NCBI GenBank assembly: GCA_029881995.1
Contig: JAOULO010000008.1
Coordinates: 1-64,000, forward strand
Direction of reading: 5' to 3'
DNA: 64,000 nt
From: Gammaproteobacteria bacterium
Lineage (GTDB): Bacteria > Pseudomonadota > Gammaproteobacteria > UBA6429 > Thiohalophilaceae
The notes beneath the pieces were generated by a model, which saw only the letters and a program-made list of their open reading frames with translations, had not been told where the DNA came from and searched no databases. A program made the translations under genes and the position numbers. This document shows, one piece after another, positions 25,259 to 35,452 of this stretch. Within the stretch, counting starts at the first letter, position 1. Each line of letters begins with the position of its first letter.

Positions 25259-26383
25259 ATGAAATCAGATTTATATTTAAAATTTATCGGGCTAGGTTTA
25301 TCTGTAGTGATAATTTTCGGCTGTTCTTCCAGCCCGGATGATACCTATACCTATAGTCAAAGCAGTGCTGCACTTGAGATTCCACCAAATATGTCTCAAC
25401 CTGTCACTAACCCTGAGTTTGAAATTCCAGGCATTAGTTCCCAGCAGACGACTTATTCAAGTTACTCAACTGCTGAGCAACAATCAAAGAAAGTTCTTCC
25501 CAAGTTAGGAAAAGAGATTTCATTTGTTCGGGATGGAAATCTATTCTGGCTGGAAATGAGCATGCGTCCTAAACAGCTATGGCCAATTTTAAGAAGTTTT
25601 ATCGGTAAAACCGGATTTGAAATCAAATACTCGAACCAGTTGACTGGAACGATTGATACCAGTTGGCGTGAGAATGAAGATGGCGCCAGCCTGATGACTA
25701 GCCTGACCTCTGGTGATCAGGGAACCTACATGGATAAATTCCGGTTGCGTCTGGAAAGGGGCAAGGGCAACAAAACATTGTTATTTATTCGTCACAAAGG
25801 GGCGAGAATTGCCAAGGATGTTGTGAACAAAGATGCCTGGATGGTGGAAGATGAAGACGTTGACCCTGTCATTATTACCGAAACCGGAGAAGAAAAAACG
25901 CTATGGATAAGCCGTCCTTCTGACCATGAGCTTGAGATTGAGATGTTACAGAACTTCATGGTTTATCTGGGTCTGGATGAAGACGCGGTCGATAATGAAC
26001 TGAGTTCATACAGTAATAAAAAGCTAGCCAGTATTGTCAGTAAAGGTAAAGGTGTTGCCCTTGAAGTTGGCGAAAACTTCCCTCGTACATGGCGACGGAT
26101 TGGCCTGGCACTGGATCGCATGGGTTTTGTCGTAGAAGATCGAAATCGTTCTGCTGGCGTTTATTATATCAGCCTGCCGGAGCAGTATGAGACGACGGAA
26201 GAACAAACCTGGTTTGAGAAATTGTTCAACAAGGATCGAAAAGATATACCTCATGACTATTTACTCAGTATTTCCACCAAAGGAAATACGACCCACGTTA
26301 TGATCAAGGCACGTTCGAAAGTACAAATTACTAACAAGATTGCTGAAAAGATTTTACGTCAACTTCAGGCTCACATTAGTTAA
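25259..26383 (+). CDS. bamC: Outer-membrane assembly lipoprotein BamC
   Basis: This 374-aa lipoprotein has a signal ending at the lipobox I-F-G-C (mature Cys about residue 22), followed by an unstructured N-terminal segment (YTYSQSSAALEIPPN) that in BamC binds BamD, then two helix-grip domains (about residues 100-210 and 265-370). It is part of the beta-barrel assembly machine at the periplasmic face of the outer membrane. ATG 25259 follows the dapA stop by 19 nt; the position behind dapA is the conserved nlpB location. Confidence 0.9.
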   Translation: MKSDLYLKFIGLGLSVVIIFGCSSSPDDTYTYSQSSAALEIPPNMSQPVTNPEFEIPGISSQQTTYSSYSTAEQQSKKVLPKLGKEISFVRDGNLFWLEMSMRPKQLWPILRSFIGKTGFEIKYSNQLTGTIDTSWRENEDGASLMTSLTSGDQGTYMDKFRLRLERGKGNKTLLFIRHKGARIAKDVVNKDAWMVEDEDVDPVIITETGEEKTLWISRPSDHELEIEMLQNFMVYLGLDEDAVDNELSSYSNKKLASIVSKGKGVALEVGENFPRTWRRIGLALDRMGFVVEDRNRSAGVYYISLPEQYETTEEQTWFEKLFNKDRKDIPHDYLLSISTKGNTTHVMIKARSKVQITNKIAEKILRQLQAHIS

Positions 26384-26396
26384 CAGGGATATAAGC

Positions 26397-27155
26397 TTGC
26401 AATACGCCATTCTTGGAAGTGGTAGTCGAGGAAATGCAACCCTGGTGCGTTCGAGTAATACCTGCTTGTTGGTCGATTGTGGTTTTTCTGTAAAAGAAAC
26501 AGAGTCACGCTTATCAAAACTGGATATCAGTGCAGATCAGATTGATGGGATCCTGGTGACCCATGAACACTCCGATCATAGTAAAGGCGTTGGTGCCTTA
26601 TCCAGAAAATATGATATCCCTGTTTGGGCGACAAGAGGCACGACATCGGCGGCTCGTTTTGGAGTTGTTAATGACATACTGAACCTGGATGCTGAAACTG
26701 TCGTAGATTTTCAGGACTTGCGCATTCAGTCTTATCCCGTGCCCCATGATGCCCGTGAGCCTTGTCAGTATTGCTTTGATGATGGTAATAATCGGCTAGC
26801 GATTCTGACAGATGCGGGTAGTACAACCCCACTTATGCAACAAGTTATTAGTGGTTGTGATGCCCTGTTGCTGGAATGTAATCATGATAGTGATATGTTA
26901 TGGCAGGGTAGTTACCCGCAGCGATTAAAAGAACGGGTAGCAGGGAATTTTGGTCATTTAAGCAATGAGCAGGCAGCTTCTTTTCTTCATAGTATCGATA
27001 CTTCCTCACTGAAAAAACTGCTCGCTGTACATTTAAGTGAAAAGAATAATACTGAGGCCCTGGCAAGGTATACACTCGCTGAAACCCTGGATTGCGATCC
27101 TGACTGGTTACAGATTGCTGAGCAGGATGAGGTACTCGATTGGCAACATTTATAA
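26397..27155 (+). CDS. MBL-fold metallo-hydrolase (YycJ/WalJ-like)
   Basis: This 253-aa metallo-beta-lactamase-fold hydrolase has the metal-binding motif THEHSDHSKG and later metal ligands in VPHDAREP, ILTDAG and the C-terminal VHLSEKNN. The opening LQYAILGSGSRGNATLV is typical of the YycJ-type group of putative phosphodiesterases/exonucleases. Start is TTG at 26397, with AGGG 9 nt upstream; the alternative ATG at 26340 would lie well inside bamC. It sits between bamC and purC. The substrate is unknown. Confidence 0.85.
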   Translation: MQYAILGSGSRGNATLVRSSNTCLLVDCGFSVKETESRLSKLDISADQIDGILVTHEHSDHSKGVGALSRKYDIPVWATRGTTSAARFGVVNDILNLDAETVVDFQDLRIQSYPVPHDAREPCQYCFDDGNNRLAILTDAGSTTPLMQQVISGCDALLLECNHDSDMLWQGSYPQRLKERVAGNFGHLSNEQAASFLHSIDTSSLKKLLAVHLSEKNNTEALARYTLAETLDCDPDWLQIAEQDEVLDWQHL

Positions 27156-27187
27156 ATACTGATGTGATTGACTGAGTAGAGCGCGCG

Positions 27188-27901
27188 ATGAAAAAACAAG
27201 ACATTATTATCAAAGGCAAGGCAAAGACAGTTTATTCAACGGACGATCCAGATAAACTGATTCTTTATTTTCGAAATGATACCTCGGCCTTTGATGGCGA
27301 AAAGATTGAACAGCTCGATAGAAAGGGTATGGTCAACAACCGGTTTAATGCCTTTATTATGCAAAAACTGGAAGCCGCCGGTATTCCTACTCAGTTTGAT
27401 AAATTGATTGCTGATGATGAGGTTTTGGTTAAAAAGCTCGACATGATTCCTGTTGAATGTGTAGTGCGAAATATCGCGGCTGGCAGTATTGTTCGACGCC
27501 TTGGTGTCGAAGAAGGCATGGATTTAAATCCTCCTACCTTTGAGTTTTTTCTCAAGAATGATGCTCTGCATGACCCCATGATCAATGATTACCATATCCT
27601 TTCATTTAACTGGGCAACGGAAGATGAGATTGCCAGAATGAAAGAACTGACATTTAAGGTTAATCAGGTTCTGACTGAATTATTCAAGCAGGCCGGGTTA
27701 TTGCTGGTGGATTACAAACTGGAATTTGGCCGGTACCAAGGTGAAGTGACCCTGGGAGATGAGTTCAGTCCCGATGGTTGCCGATTATGGGATGCAAAAA
27801 CCCGTGAAAAACTGGATAAAGACCGATTCCGCCAGGGATTGGGAGGTGTGGTTGAGGCCTATGAAGAAGTCGCTGGGAGATTGGGTGTCGATTTGACCTG
27901 A
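27188..27901 (+). CDS. purC: Phosphoribosylaminoimidazole-succinocarboxamide synthase PurC
   Basis: This 237-aa SAICAR synthase joins CAIR and aspartate in purine synthesis. Motifs: [43 protein letters not shown] and ILGDEF-like [10 protein letters not shown], then the final CRLWD. The length is standard for the bacterial short form. It is the last gene of the dapA cluster and is preceded by GAGCGCGCG with no strong ribosome-binding site. Confidence 0.96.
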   Translation: MKKQDIIIKGKAKTVYSTDDPDKLILYFRNDTSAFDGEKIEQLDRKGMVNNRFNAFIMQKLEAAGIPTQFDKLIADDEVLVKKLDMIPVECVVRNIAAGSIVRRLGVEEGMDLNPPTFEFFLKNDALHDPMINDYHILSFNWATEDEIARMKELTFKVNQVLTELFKQAGLLLVDYKLEFGRYQGEVTLGDEFSPDGCRLWDAKTREKLDKDRFRQGLGGVVEAYEEVAGRLGVDLT

Positions 27902-27907
27902 TATACC

Positions 27908-27926
27908 TTGAGGGATTATCCCTTAA
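27908..27926 (+). terminator. Weak stem-loop after purC
   Basis: TTGAGGGAT and ATCCCTTAA around a single T form a 9-bp palindrome with one mismatch, 7 nt past the purC stop. There is no T-run, so termination strength is uncertain. Confidence 0.3.
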
Positions 27927-27990
27927 TACACCTATATTAAAGTATATATATCAAGTGTCGCTATTTTATGGTGGAACAAGAGATTCCAGC

Positions 27991-30054
27991 ATGTCTGGCA
28001 GACACATGAAACTATTACATCAATTAAATATATTCCGGGTTTTTTCCCGTCTGAAAGTAAGCCATAAGGTCTGGTTAAGTACCGGTGCCTTGCTGGCTGT
28101 GTTGGCTATTGTCTCACTTACCGCGATTACCAGTCTCCAGATAGCACAATCCCGATTTACATCCGTTGTAGAGGAAAGTCAGCCCCTTGCCGTAGGTTCT
28201 CTCGAGTTAGCTGAGAAATTGAACAAGGCGAATGCTTCTCTGGGATTTTATTTGCTGGGTAAAAACAGTGAAGACAAAACCCAGTTTGATCTTGCCCTGC
28301 ATCAGATAGATGAGATTTTTGTCAGACTCAAGGGGATGGATGTTGTTGAGGATGATGAGACAACTAAGAATCTGGTGGAGGAAATCAAACAGGATGTAGA
28401 CACCTACAAATCCTATCGTGACAGAATGCTGGAACTGGCCACGGATTTCGCCAAGAACCAGCCGGGTATCAGTATATCTGCGGGCAATATGAATCCCCTG
28501 GCCTTGAGTATTCAACAGAACCTGGCCGCCTTAATCTCACTTGAGGCAGATGAAAAGGCCAGTAAGAAACGGCGCAAACTGTTTTTTCAATTTACCAAGT
28601 TACGTCAGAACTGGATGAACCTGATTATTGCTACCCGCGCTTATATGGCTTTTCGGGCTGAATCTCAGATGGAGAATATTAAGCTTTATCGAGAGGGCTT
28701 TGAAGCCCAGCTTAAAGAAGTTGAAAAGCTGGCAGGGGCACTGAATTTTGAACAGGCCGACGCACTGGATCAGATTAAAAGCCAGCGTGAAGAATGGTAT
28801 GGTCACCTTGAGGGCATGCTTGAAGTCCACAGTAGTGAGAAATGGCGAACCGATTCCTATCTAATTCGAACCGAGATTGGACCATTAGTACAAAGGATTA
28901 GTGATAATGTTAATAAACTGGTGACGCAGCAAAAAGAAATTACATTACAGACCAGTCAGGCTGTGTTATCGCAGGTGGGTGGAACGCGAAATATGATGAT
29001 CATTTTATTGATCATTGGAGCTGTTGTAGGTGTGCTCGCCGCAGGCTTTATGAGTATGATGATTACCGTACCGCTTAATGAAACCGTATCTGCACTGGAA
29101 GATATTGCTAATGGTGATGGTGATCTGACTCGTCGTTTGAAAGTCAGAGGAAATGATGAAATAGCTCTCCTGGCTGCAGGCTTTAATCAGTTTGTAGAAA
29201 AAATACATCAGATCATGAGTAAGGTTTCAGGGGCAACTGCTCAATTAGCGGCTGCGGCAGAAGAAATGTCTATGATTACCGATGACACCAGTACTGGAGT
29301 TTTGAAACAACGCTCACAAACTGAAATGGTGGCAACTGCTATGACCGAGATGGCCAGTACGGCACAGGAGATGGCAAAGAATGCAGAAAGTGCAGCCGCC
29401 GGAACGAATGAGGCGGATAATAATGCAGTGGAAGGTCGTAAAATTGTTTCTGATGCGAAGGACTCAATCAATCATCTGGCCACTGAGGTTGAAACGGCAA
29501 CACAGAAAATTAAAGAATTAAAACAACAAAGTGATCAAATCAGTACTATCGCTGAAGTGATTCGTGACATCGCTGAGCAAACCAACTTACTTGCCTTGAA
29601 TGCGGCCATCGAGGCAGCACGGGCCGGTGAACAGGGACGAGGCTTTGCCGTGGTGGCAGATGAAGTAAGAAACCTGGCAAGCCGGACACAACAGTCTACC
29701 CAGGAAATTGAAAATATGATTAATCAACTGCAAAACGGTACTCAACAGGCAGCCGATGCCATGGAGCAGGGGCGTGAAAAGGCACAGGCCAGCGTTGAAC
29801 AGGCCACTCGTGCTGAAGAGGCATTGAACAAGATCACATCTGCAGTCCATCAGGTCATGTCCATGAATACCCAAATTGCAGAGGCGGCCAACCAACAGGG
29901 TAATGTATCTGAAGAAATCAGTCGCAATATCAACACAATTACCGACGTTGCAGATACAACCAATGAAGGTACAGCACAACTGGCCAAGGCCAGTATGGAG
30001 CTGGCCCACCTTGCTACTGATTTGCAGGAAATGATCAGTCAGTTCAAGGTCTAG
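27991..30054 (+). CDS. Methyl-accepting chemotaxis protein
   Basis: This receptor of about 687 aa has TM1 ([20 protein letters not shown]), a large helical periplasmic domain (about residues 50-330, four-helix-bundle-like and rich in charged heptads), TM2 ([20 protein letters not shown]), HAMP and a signalling domain with tip [21 protein letters not shown]. The ligand is unknown. The start is uncertain: ATG 27991 has AAGAG upstream, GTG 27955 and ATG 28006 are alternatives. It is a single-gene unit between purC and parE. Confidence 0.88.
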   Translation: MSGRHMKLLHQLNIFRVFSRLKVSHKVWLSTGALLAVLAIVSLTAITSLQIAQSRFTSVVEESQPLAVGSLELAEKLNKANASLGFYLLGKNSEDKTQFDLALHQIDEIFVRLKGMDVVEDDETTKNLVEEIKQDVDTYKSYRDRMLELATDFAKNQPGISISAGNMNPLALSIQQNLAALISLEADEKASKKRRKLFFQFTKLRQNWMNLIIATRAYMAFRAESQMENIKLYREGFEAQLKEVEKLAGALNFEQADALDQIKSQREEWYGHLEGMLEVHSSEKWRTDSYLIRTEIGPLVQRISDNVNKLVTQQKEITLQTSQAVLSQVGGTRNMMIILLIIGAVVGVLAAGFMSMMITVPLNETVSALEDIANGDGDLTRRLKVRGNDEIALLAAGFNQFVEKIHQIMSKVSGATAQLAAAAEEMSMITDDTSTGVLKQRSQTEMVATAMTEMASTAQEMAKNAESAAAGTNEADNNAVEGRKIVSDAKDSINHLATEVETATQKIKELKQQSDQISTIAEVIRDIAEQTNLLALNAAIEAARAGEQGRGFAVVADEVRNLASRTQQSTQEIENMINQLQNGTQQAADAMEQGREKAQASVEQATRAEEALNKITSAVHQVMSMNTQIAEAANQQGNVSEEISRNINTITDVADTTNEGTAQLAKASMELAHLATDLQEMISQFKV

Positions 30055-30213
30055 TCAAATATTGATCAAAAAGTCCTTTTTTTTCTCATAAATCCGTTTT
30101 TTTGCGATTTTCTCGCTAGCACTCCATGTAATTTCGTATAAAATCCCCTTTGATATTCAGCATCTATTAGCGCCGCTGATAGGACAACAACATAAGAAGT
30201 TCACACGGGTGTT

Positions 30214-32103
30214 ATGAGTTCGAAAAGTTATACTGCAGAAGCCATTGAAGTCTTAAAAGGTCTTGAGCCGGTCCGCAAGCGACCTGGTATGTATACCCAG
30301 ACCGAGCGTCCCAATCATCTCGCACAGGAAGTCATTGATAATAGTGTTGATGAGGCCATAGCAGGCCATGCCAGCAAGATTGAGATTACCCTGTTCAAAG
30401 ATGGATCTCTTGAGGTCAGTGATGACGGTCGAGGGATGCCGGTTGATAAACATAAAGGTGAGAAAGTCTCCGGTGTTGAGGTGATTCTGACCCGCCTGCA
30501 TGCGGGTGGAAAATTTTCTAATAAAAATTATCAGTTCTCTGGTGGTTTACATGGTGTTGGTATTTCTGTAGTGAATGCCTTGTCCAAGCATCTTGAAGTC
30601 TGGATCAAGCGTGATGGTAAGGAATACAACATGGCCTTTGCCAATGGCAAGCCAGTATCAAAGCTGGAAGTTATTGGTAAAGTCGGCCAGCGCAATACTG
30701 GTACAACACTCCGGTTCTGGCCAGATAAGAAATATTTTGATTCACCAAAATTTTCAGTTTCTCGTCTGAAACATGTTTTACGTGCCAAAGCGGTACTATG
30801 TCCTGGCTTACATGTTCAGTTTACTGATGAGGCAAGTGGTGAAACTGATGAATGGTATTATCAGGATGGGTTAAAAGATTATCTACTTGATACCTTAGCA
30901 GATGCTGAGCTTATTCCATCTGATGCATTTATAGGAAGTATCAGCGGAAATGAGGAAGTGGTTGACTGGGCTCTGGCCTGGGTACTGAACAGTGAGAATT
31001 CAGTTAGTGAAAGTTATGTCAACCTGATTCCTACTGTTCAGGGTGGAACCCATGTCAATGGTTTGCGTACTGGTTTAACCGAAGCAGTGCGAGAGTTTTG
31101 CGAATTTCGTAATCTGGTTCCAAGAGGTGTCAAAATTACGCCCGATGATGTCTGGGACAAGGTTAACTATATTCTCTCAGTGAAACTGCTTGATCCACAG
31201 TTTAGTGGTCAGACCAAGGAGCGACTTTCATCTCGTGAATGCACACCCTTTGTCTCAGGTGTTATTAAAGATGCCTTTGGCCTTTGGTTAAACCAGCATA
31301 TTGAAGATGGTGAACGAATTGCCGAACTGGTTATTAGCAGCGCACAAAGCCGGTTAAAGGCAGGTAAAAAGGTTGTTCGTAAAAAAATCACCCAAGGACC
31401 AGCCCTGCCAGGCAAGTTAGCTGATTGTACTTCACAGGATCTGGAGCAGGCTGAATTGTTTCTGGTAGAAGGTGACTCAGCAGGAGGCTCGGCCAAGCAG
31501 GCACGAGATCGAGTGTTCCAGGCCATCATGCCGCTACGCGGTAAGATCCTGAATACCTGGGAAGTGGATTCAGCACAGGTCCTGGCTTCGCAGGAGGTAC
31601 ATGATATATCCGTAGCAGTAGGTGTTGATCCTGGCAGTGATAATCTTAAGAACCTGCGCTATGGCAAAATCATCATACTGGCAGACGCTGATTCCGATGG
31701 TCTCCATATTGCTACATTATTATCTGCCCTGTTTTTACGACACTACTGGCCCTTGGTGATGGCGGGGCATATCTATGTAGCCAAACCCCCCCTGTTTCGC
31801 ATCGATGTTGGTAAAGAAGTATTTTATGCACAGGATGAGGCTGAGCAGCAGGGCATTATGGATCGTATTGCCGCTGAAAAGATTAAAGGTAAGATCAGTA
31901 TTACTCGCTTTAAGGGCCTGGGTGAGATGAACCCACTGCAACTACGAGAAACCACCATGGACCCTGAAACACGCCGTCTTGCGCGACTGACCATTAAACC
32001 GGGTGATGGTACTCAACAATTGATGGATATGTTGCTTGCCAAGAAACGTTCAGCCGATCGTCGTCGCTGGTTGGAAGATCATGGCGACCTTGCAGAAGTT
32101 TAA
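30214..32103 (+). CDS. parE: DNA topoisomerase IV subunit B ParE
   Basis: This 629-aa GHKL ATPase subunit of topoisomerase IV decatenates daughter chromosomes. Motifs: VRKRPGMYTQT, EVIDNSVDEAIAG, SDDGRGMPVD, GGLHGVGISVVNALS in the ATPase domain; the TOPRIM motifs LVEGDSAGGSAKQARDR and ILADADSDG. The C-terminal RFKGLGEMNP is present. The length fits ParE rather than GyrB (about 800). parC follows after 17 nt. Confidence 0.95.
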   Translation: MSSKSYTAEAIEVLKGLEPVRKRPGMYTQTERPNHLAQEVIDNSVDEAIAGHASKIEITLFKDGSLEVSDDGRGMPVDKHKGEKVSGVEVILTRLHAGGKFSNKNYQFSGGLHGVGISVVNALSKHLEVWIKRDGKEYNMAFANGKPVSKLEVIGKVGQRNTGTTLRFWPDKKYFDSPKFSVSRLKHVLRAKAVLCPGLHVQFTDEASGETDEWYYQDGLKDYLLDTLADAELIPSDAFIGSISGNEEVVDWALAWVLNSENSVSESYVNLIPTVQGGTHVNGLRTGLTEAVREFCEFRNLVPRGVKITPDDVWDKVNYILSVKLLDPQFSGQTKERLSSRECTPFVSGVIKDAFGLWLNQHIEDGERIAELVISSAQSRLKAGKKVVRKKITQGPALPGKLADCTSQDLEQAELFLVEGDSAGGSAKQARDRVFQAIMPLRGKILNTWEVDSAQVLASQEVHDISVAVGVDPGSDNLKNLRYGKIIILADADSDGLHIATLLSALFLRHYWPLVMAGHIYVAKPPLFRIDVGKEVFYAQDEAEQQGIMDRIAAEKIKGKISITRFKGLGEMNPLQLRETTMDPETRRLARLTIKPGDGTQQLMDMLLAKKRSADRRRWLEDHGDLAEV

Positions 32104-32120
32104 ATAGATAAAGTAGTACA

Positions 32121-34382
32121 ATGGCTAAGAAAACTATCAATACGCAGATATTTGAAGACAATATTGAACGTCTCCCTCTAAAAACCTTTACGGAGAAGGC
32201 ATACCTGAATTATTCCATGTATGTCATTCTTGACCGTGCCCTGCCACATGTTGGTGATGGCCTGAAACCGGTACAAAGGCGAATTGTCTATGCCATGTCT
32301 GAATTAGGACTTAAGGCTGGTTCCAAGTTTAAAAAATCTGCCCGTACTGTGGGTGACGTACTAGGTAAGTTTCATCCCCATGGTGATAGCGCCTGCTATG
32401 AAGCCATGGTCTTAATGGCTCAGCCTTTTTCTTATCGCTACCCATTACTTGAGGGGCAGGGTAACTGGGGTTCACCGGATGATCCAAAGTCCTTTGCTGC
32501 TATGCGTTATACAGAGTCTCGCCTGTCGGCGTTTTCAGATTTACTGTTATCAGAACTTGGCCAGGGAACTGTAGACTGGCAACCCAATTTCGATGGCAGT
32601 CTGAAAGAGCCGACCTTACTTCCTGCTCGTGTACCCCATGTTTTATTGAATGGTACAACCGGGATTGCTGTCGGCATGGCAACGGACATTCCACCCCATA
32701 ACCTGGGAGAAGTCTGTCAGGCTGCCATTCATTTGCTGGATAATCCAAAGGCAAAAACCAGTGAACTTTGTAAATTTGTCAAGGCACCGGACTATCCAAC
32801 TGATGCAGAGATTATCACACCAAAAACAGATATTCGTAAGATGTATGATACTGGACACGGCAGTATCCGAATGCGTGGTCGGTATGAAATAGAAAGTGGT
32901 GATATCATTATTACTGCCTTACCTCACCAAACTTCGCCTGCCAAGGTACTGGAGCAAATCGCCGGTCAAATGCAGGCCAAGAAACTTCCCCTGGTGGTAG
33001 ATCTTCGCGATGAGTCTGATCATGAGAATCCTACTCGCCTGGTTGTTGTACCTAAATCTAATCGCGTGGATGTTGATGAGTTGATGGCGCACTTGTTTGC
33101 GACAACCGATCTTGAACGCACTTACCGAGTCAATATGAATGTCATTGGACTTGATGGCCGACCAGGGGTGCAAAACTTAACATCGATGTTGTCTGAGTGG
33201 CTGGCCTATCGTATGGCCACCGTAAAACGAAGACTTGAATATAGACTGGATAAGGTCAGTAAACGTTTGCATATTCTGGATGGTCTGTTGATTGCCTTCT
33301 TGAATATTGATGAGGTGATCAAAATCATCCGCACCAATGACAAACCCAAACCTGTTTTGATGAAACGGTTCAAGTTATCGGATGAGCAGGCTGAGGCGAT
33401 TCTGGAGTTAAAGCTTCGTCACCTGGCGAAACTGGAAGAAATGACCATTAAGACAGAGAAAAAGGAACTTGCAGAAGAAAGGGATTATCTGGAAAAAACA
33501 CTGGGTTCAAAACAGCGTATGAAGACGCTGATCAAAAAAGAACTTAAAGACATTATTGAGAATTTTGCAGATAAGCGTCGTTCACCAGTTGTTAAACGGG
33601 ATGCTGCACAGGCACTGGATGAAACCTCTCTAATCAGTTCTGATCCTATTACGGTTGTATTATCTGATAAAGGCTGGGTCAGGGCTGCCAAAGGGCATGA
33701 GATGGATCCATTGTCGCTGACCTATAAATCAGGCGATAGTTATCTTGATAGTCAGCTTGGAAAATCAAATCAACTGGCAGTATTTATTGATTCAACAGGA
33801 CGTTGTTATTCCTTGCAATCGCATACACTCCCTTCAGCCAGAGGGCAGGGTGAGCCATTAACAGGTCGCTTAAGCCCACCCAGTGGGGCCACATTCCGTG
33901 GTGTCATTATTGGAGACCCGGAACAGCTATGCCTACTGTCGACGGATCAGGGGTATGGCTTTGTTGTAAAACTGGAAGACATTGTGACTCGCAATAAAAA
34001 AGGTAAAGGGGTATTGAAAGTTCCTGTTGGTGCGAAAGTCCTACCACCTGTACTGGTTAATGATATGGAAACACATTGGGTAGCTGCTGCCACAAATGAG
34101 GGACGTCTGCTGATTCATCATATTGAAGAATTACCTGTTTTACCAAGAGGCAAGGGTGTCAAAATCATTAATATCCCATCGGCCAAGGCCAAGAGCCGTG
34201 ACGAATTCGTTACGGCTGTAACTGTAATAAACGAAGATGATAGTATTGTTATTCATTCTGGTAAACGACATAAAGTCCTTAAACCAGAAGACATGGAACA
34301 TTATGAGGGTGAACGTGCCCAGCGTGGTCATAAACTGCCACAGGGTTTTCGTAGTGTCGATCGGATGTTACCTGAAGAATAA
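32121..34382 (+). CDS. parC: DNA topoisomerase IV subunit A ParC
   Basis: This 753-aa topoisomerase IV breakage-reunion subunit has the catalytic Tyr in [12 protein letters not shown]-terminal [17 protein letters not shown], and the quinolone-region [19 protein letters not shown]. Ser at the first hot-spot position of Enterobacteria is here in [12 protein letters not shown]. The C-terminal pinwheel has shortened, degenerate blades typical of ParC. It forms an operon with parE and its stop directly abuts the convergent lipoprotein gene. Confidence 0.95.
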   Translation: MAKKTINTQIFEDNIERLPLKTFTEKAYLNYSMYVILDRALPHVGDGLKPVQRRIVYAMSELGLKAGSKFKKSARTVGDVLGKFHPHGDSACYEAMVLMAQPFSYRYPLLEGQGNWGSPDDPKSFAAMRYTESRLSAFSDLLLSELGQGTVDWQPNFDGSLKEPTLLPARVPHVLLNGTTGIAVGMATDIPPHNLGEVCQAAIHLLDNPKAKTSELCKFVKAPDYPTDAEIITPKTDIRKMYDTGHGSIRMRGRYEIESGDIIITALPHQTSPAKVLEQIAGQMQAKKLPLVVDLRDESDHENPTRLVVVPKSNRVDVDELMAHLFATTDLERTYRVNMNVIGLDGRPGVQNLTSMLSEWLAYRMATVKRRLEYRLDKVSKRLHILDGLLIAFLNIDEVIKIIRTNDKPKPVLMKRFKLSDEQAEAILELKLRHLAKLEEMTIKTEKKELAEERDYLEKTLGSKQRMKTLIKKELKDIIENFADKRRSPVVKRDAAQALDETSLISSDPITVVLSDKGWVRAAKGHEMDPLSLTYKSGDSYLDSQLGKSNQLAVFIDSTGRCYSLQSHTLPSARGQGEPLTGRLSPPSGATFRGVIIGDPEQLCLLSTDQGYGFVVKLEDIVTRNKKGKGVLKVPVGAKVLPPVLVNDMETHWVAAATNEGRLLIHHIEELPVLPRGKGVKIINIPSAKAKSRDEFVTAVTVINEDDSIVIHSGKRHKVLKPEDMEHYEGERAQRGHKLPQGFRSVDRMLPEE

Positions 34383-35447
34383 CTAATTCTGTTTGGCTGG
34401 CAGGACAATAATATCCTGCTTGTTACCTATTTTATGTAATTTGCGAAGTATTTTTTCTGCACGGTCAATCAGGTTTTGTAATCTTTCGTTGTCAGGTGAA
34501 ATGGGTTTCAAGGATTTCCATAGCAGATAGGCTTCCTGTACTTTCCCTTTACTGTATAGTCTACGCCCTTCAGTGATTGTTTTATCAACATAATCTTCAG
34601 TCTGCTCTTCAAGAATATTTTTAAATTTTAATACCTGGCCATTTTTTTGATCTTCAACAGGAAGAAGATTGATGTTTTGATGGGCCATGTTGAAATCCCC
34701 CTTTGCCAGGGCCATTTGAGCCGTTCGTAGAGTTTTTTTGCCACTTTTGCTCAGCTTTCTTGAACGTAGCTGAATTGCCTGCTCAAGTTGTTTGGATGCT
34801 TCAATGAATTTATTCTGAAAATATGGCGAGGGTGTTAATTGATTGGCAATTTTAAGGCACTGTTTTGCTACTTCAAGTTCATGATTCTTTATCGAGTCAG
34901 ATACACACTCAATCAAAGTTTTACTGGTAGAATCAATATCAAGGTTATGGTCCTGTAATAACCATCTTGCAGAATAATTTTTAGGAATGACCCTGGAAAT
35001 TTCATTTCTTATTTTAGAATCATTGATTAACCATTGAGTTTTATTTTGAAGTATTCTTAGTTTTAACTGCTTCAAGTAAACAGTTCTTTTGTGGATGAAT
35101 TCGTTATGGGCCTTCTTTAATTTTCGATTATTAGGTAATTTGTCCAGGCCATACTCATAGGTCTCATCAGCATGGTGCCAGTCCCGTTTTATAAGATACT
35201 GAGCACCTTTTTCCAGAATATCCTGCTCAAATAATCCTGCGAGTTTTACGACAGTTTCCTTCTGTCTCATCAGTTGGTTATAATTCTTATGGTCTTTTTG
35301 AATGTAATAAAGGGTGTCCAGGGCTTTCCCATAGTCTTTATTTTTAATCCAGATATCGATTTGACCGGGCAGATTTTCATCCAGTGAATGGATGTAGGCA
35401 CAGCCAGGTAAGAGTAAAGAGAAGATAAAAATATTTATGAAACGCAT
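34383..35447 (-). CDS. TPR-like helical lipoprotein
   Basis: This 354-aa protein has a lipoprotein signal (FIFSLLLPGCAYIH, lipidated Cys about residue 16). The rest is almost entirely paired amphipathic helices of TPR type, for example KDYGKALDTLYYIQKD, RDWHHADETYEYGLDKLP and GKVQEAYLLWKSLKPISP. It probably scaffolds a complex at the outer membrane. I do not recognise a named family. It lies 5 nt downstream of the adenylate/guanylate cyclase gene, so the two are almost certainly co-transcribed. Base composition is AT-rich. Confidence 0.7.
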   Translation of the reverse strand: MRFINIFIFSLLLPGCAYIHSLDENLPGQIDIWIKNKDYGKALDTLYYIQKDHKNYNQLMRQKETVVKLAGLFEQDILEKGAQYLIKRDWHHADETYEYGLDKLPNNRKLKKAHNEFIHKRTVYLKQLKLRILQNKTQWLINDSKIRNEISRVIPKNYSARWLLQDHNLDIDSTSKTLIECVSDSIKNHELEVAKQCLKIANQLTPSPYFQNKFIEASKQLEQAIQLRSRKLSKSGKKTLRTAQMALAKGDFNMAHQNINLLPVEDQKNGQVLKFKNILEEQTEDYVDKTITEGRRLYSKGKVQEAYLLWKSLKPISPDNERLQNLIDRAEKILRKLHKIGNKQDIIVLPAKQN

Positions 35448-35452
35448 CAGGC

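Noticed and set aside
30113..30144. Promoter upstream of parE
   Set aside because: TATAAA at 30137 is a good -10 element, but no acceptable -35 element lies at the right distance.
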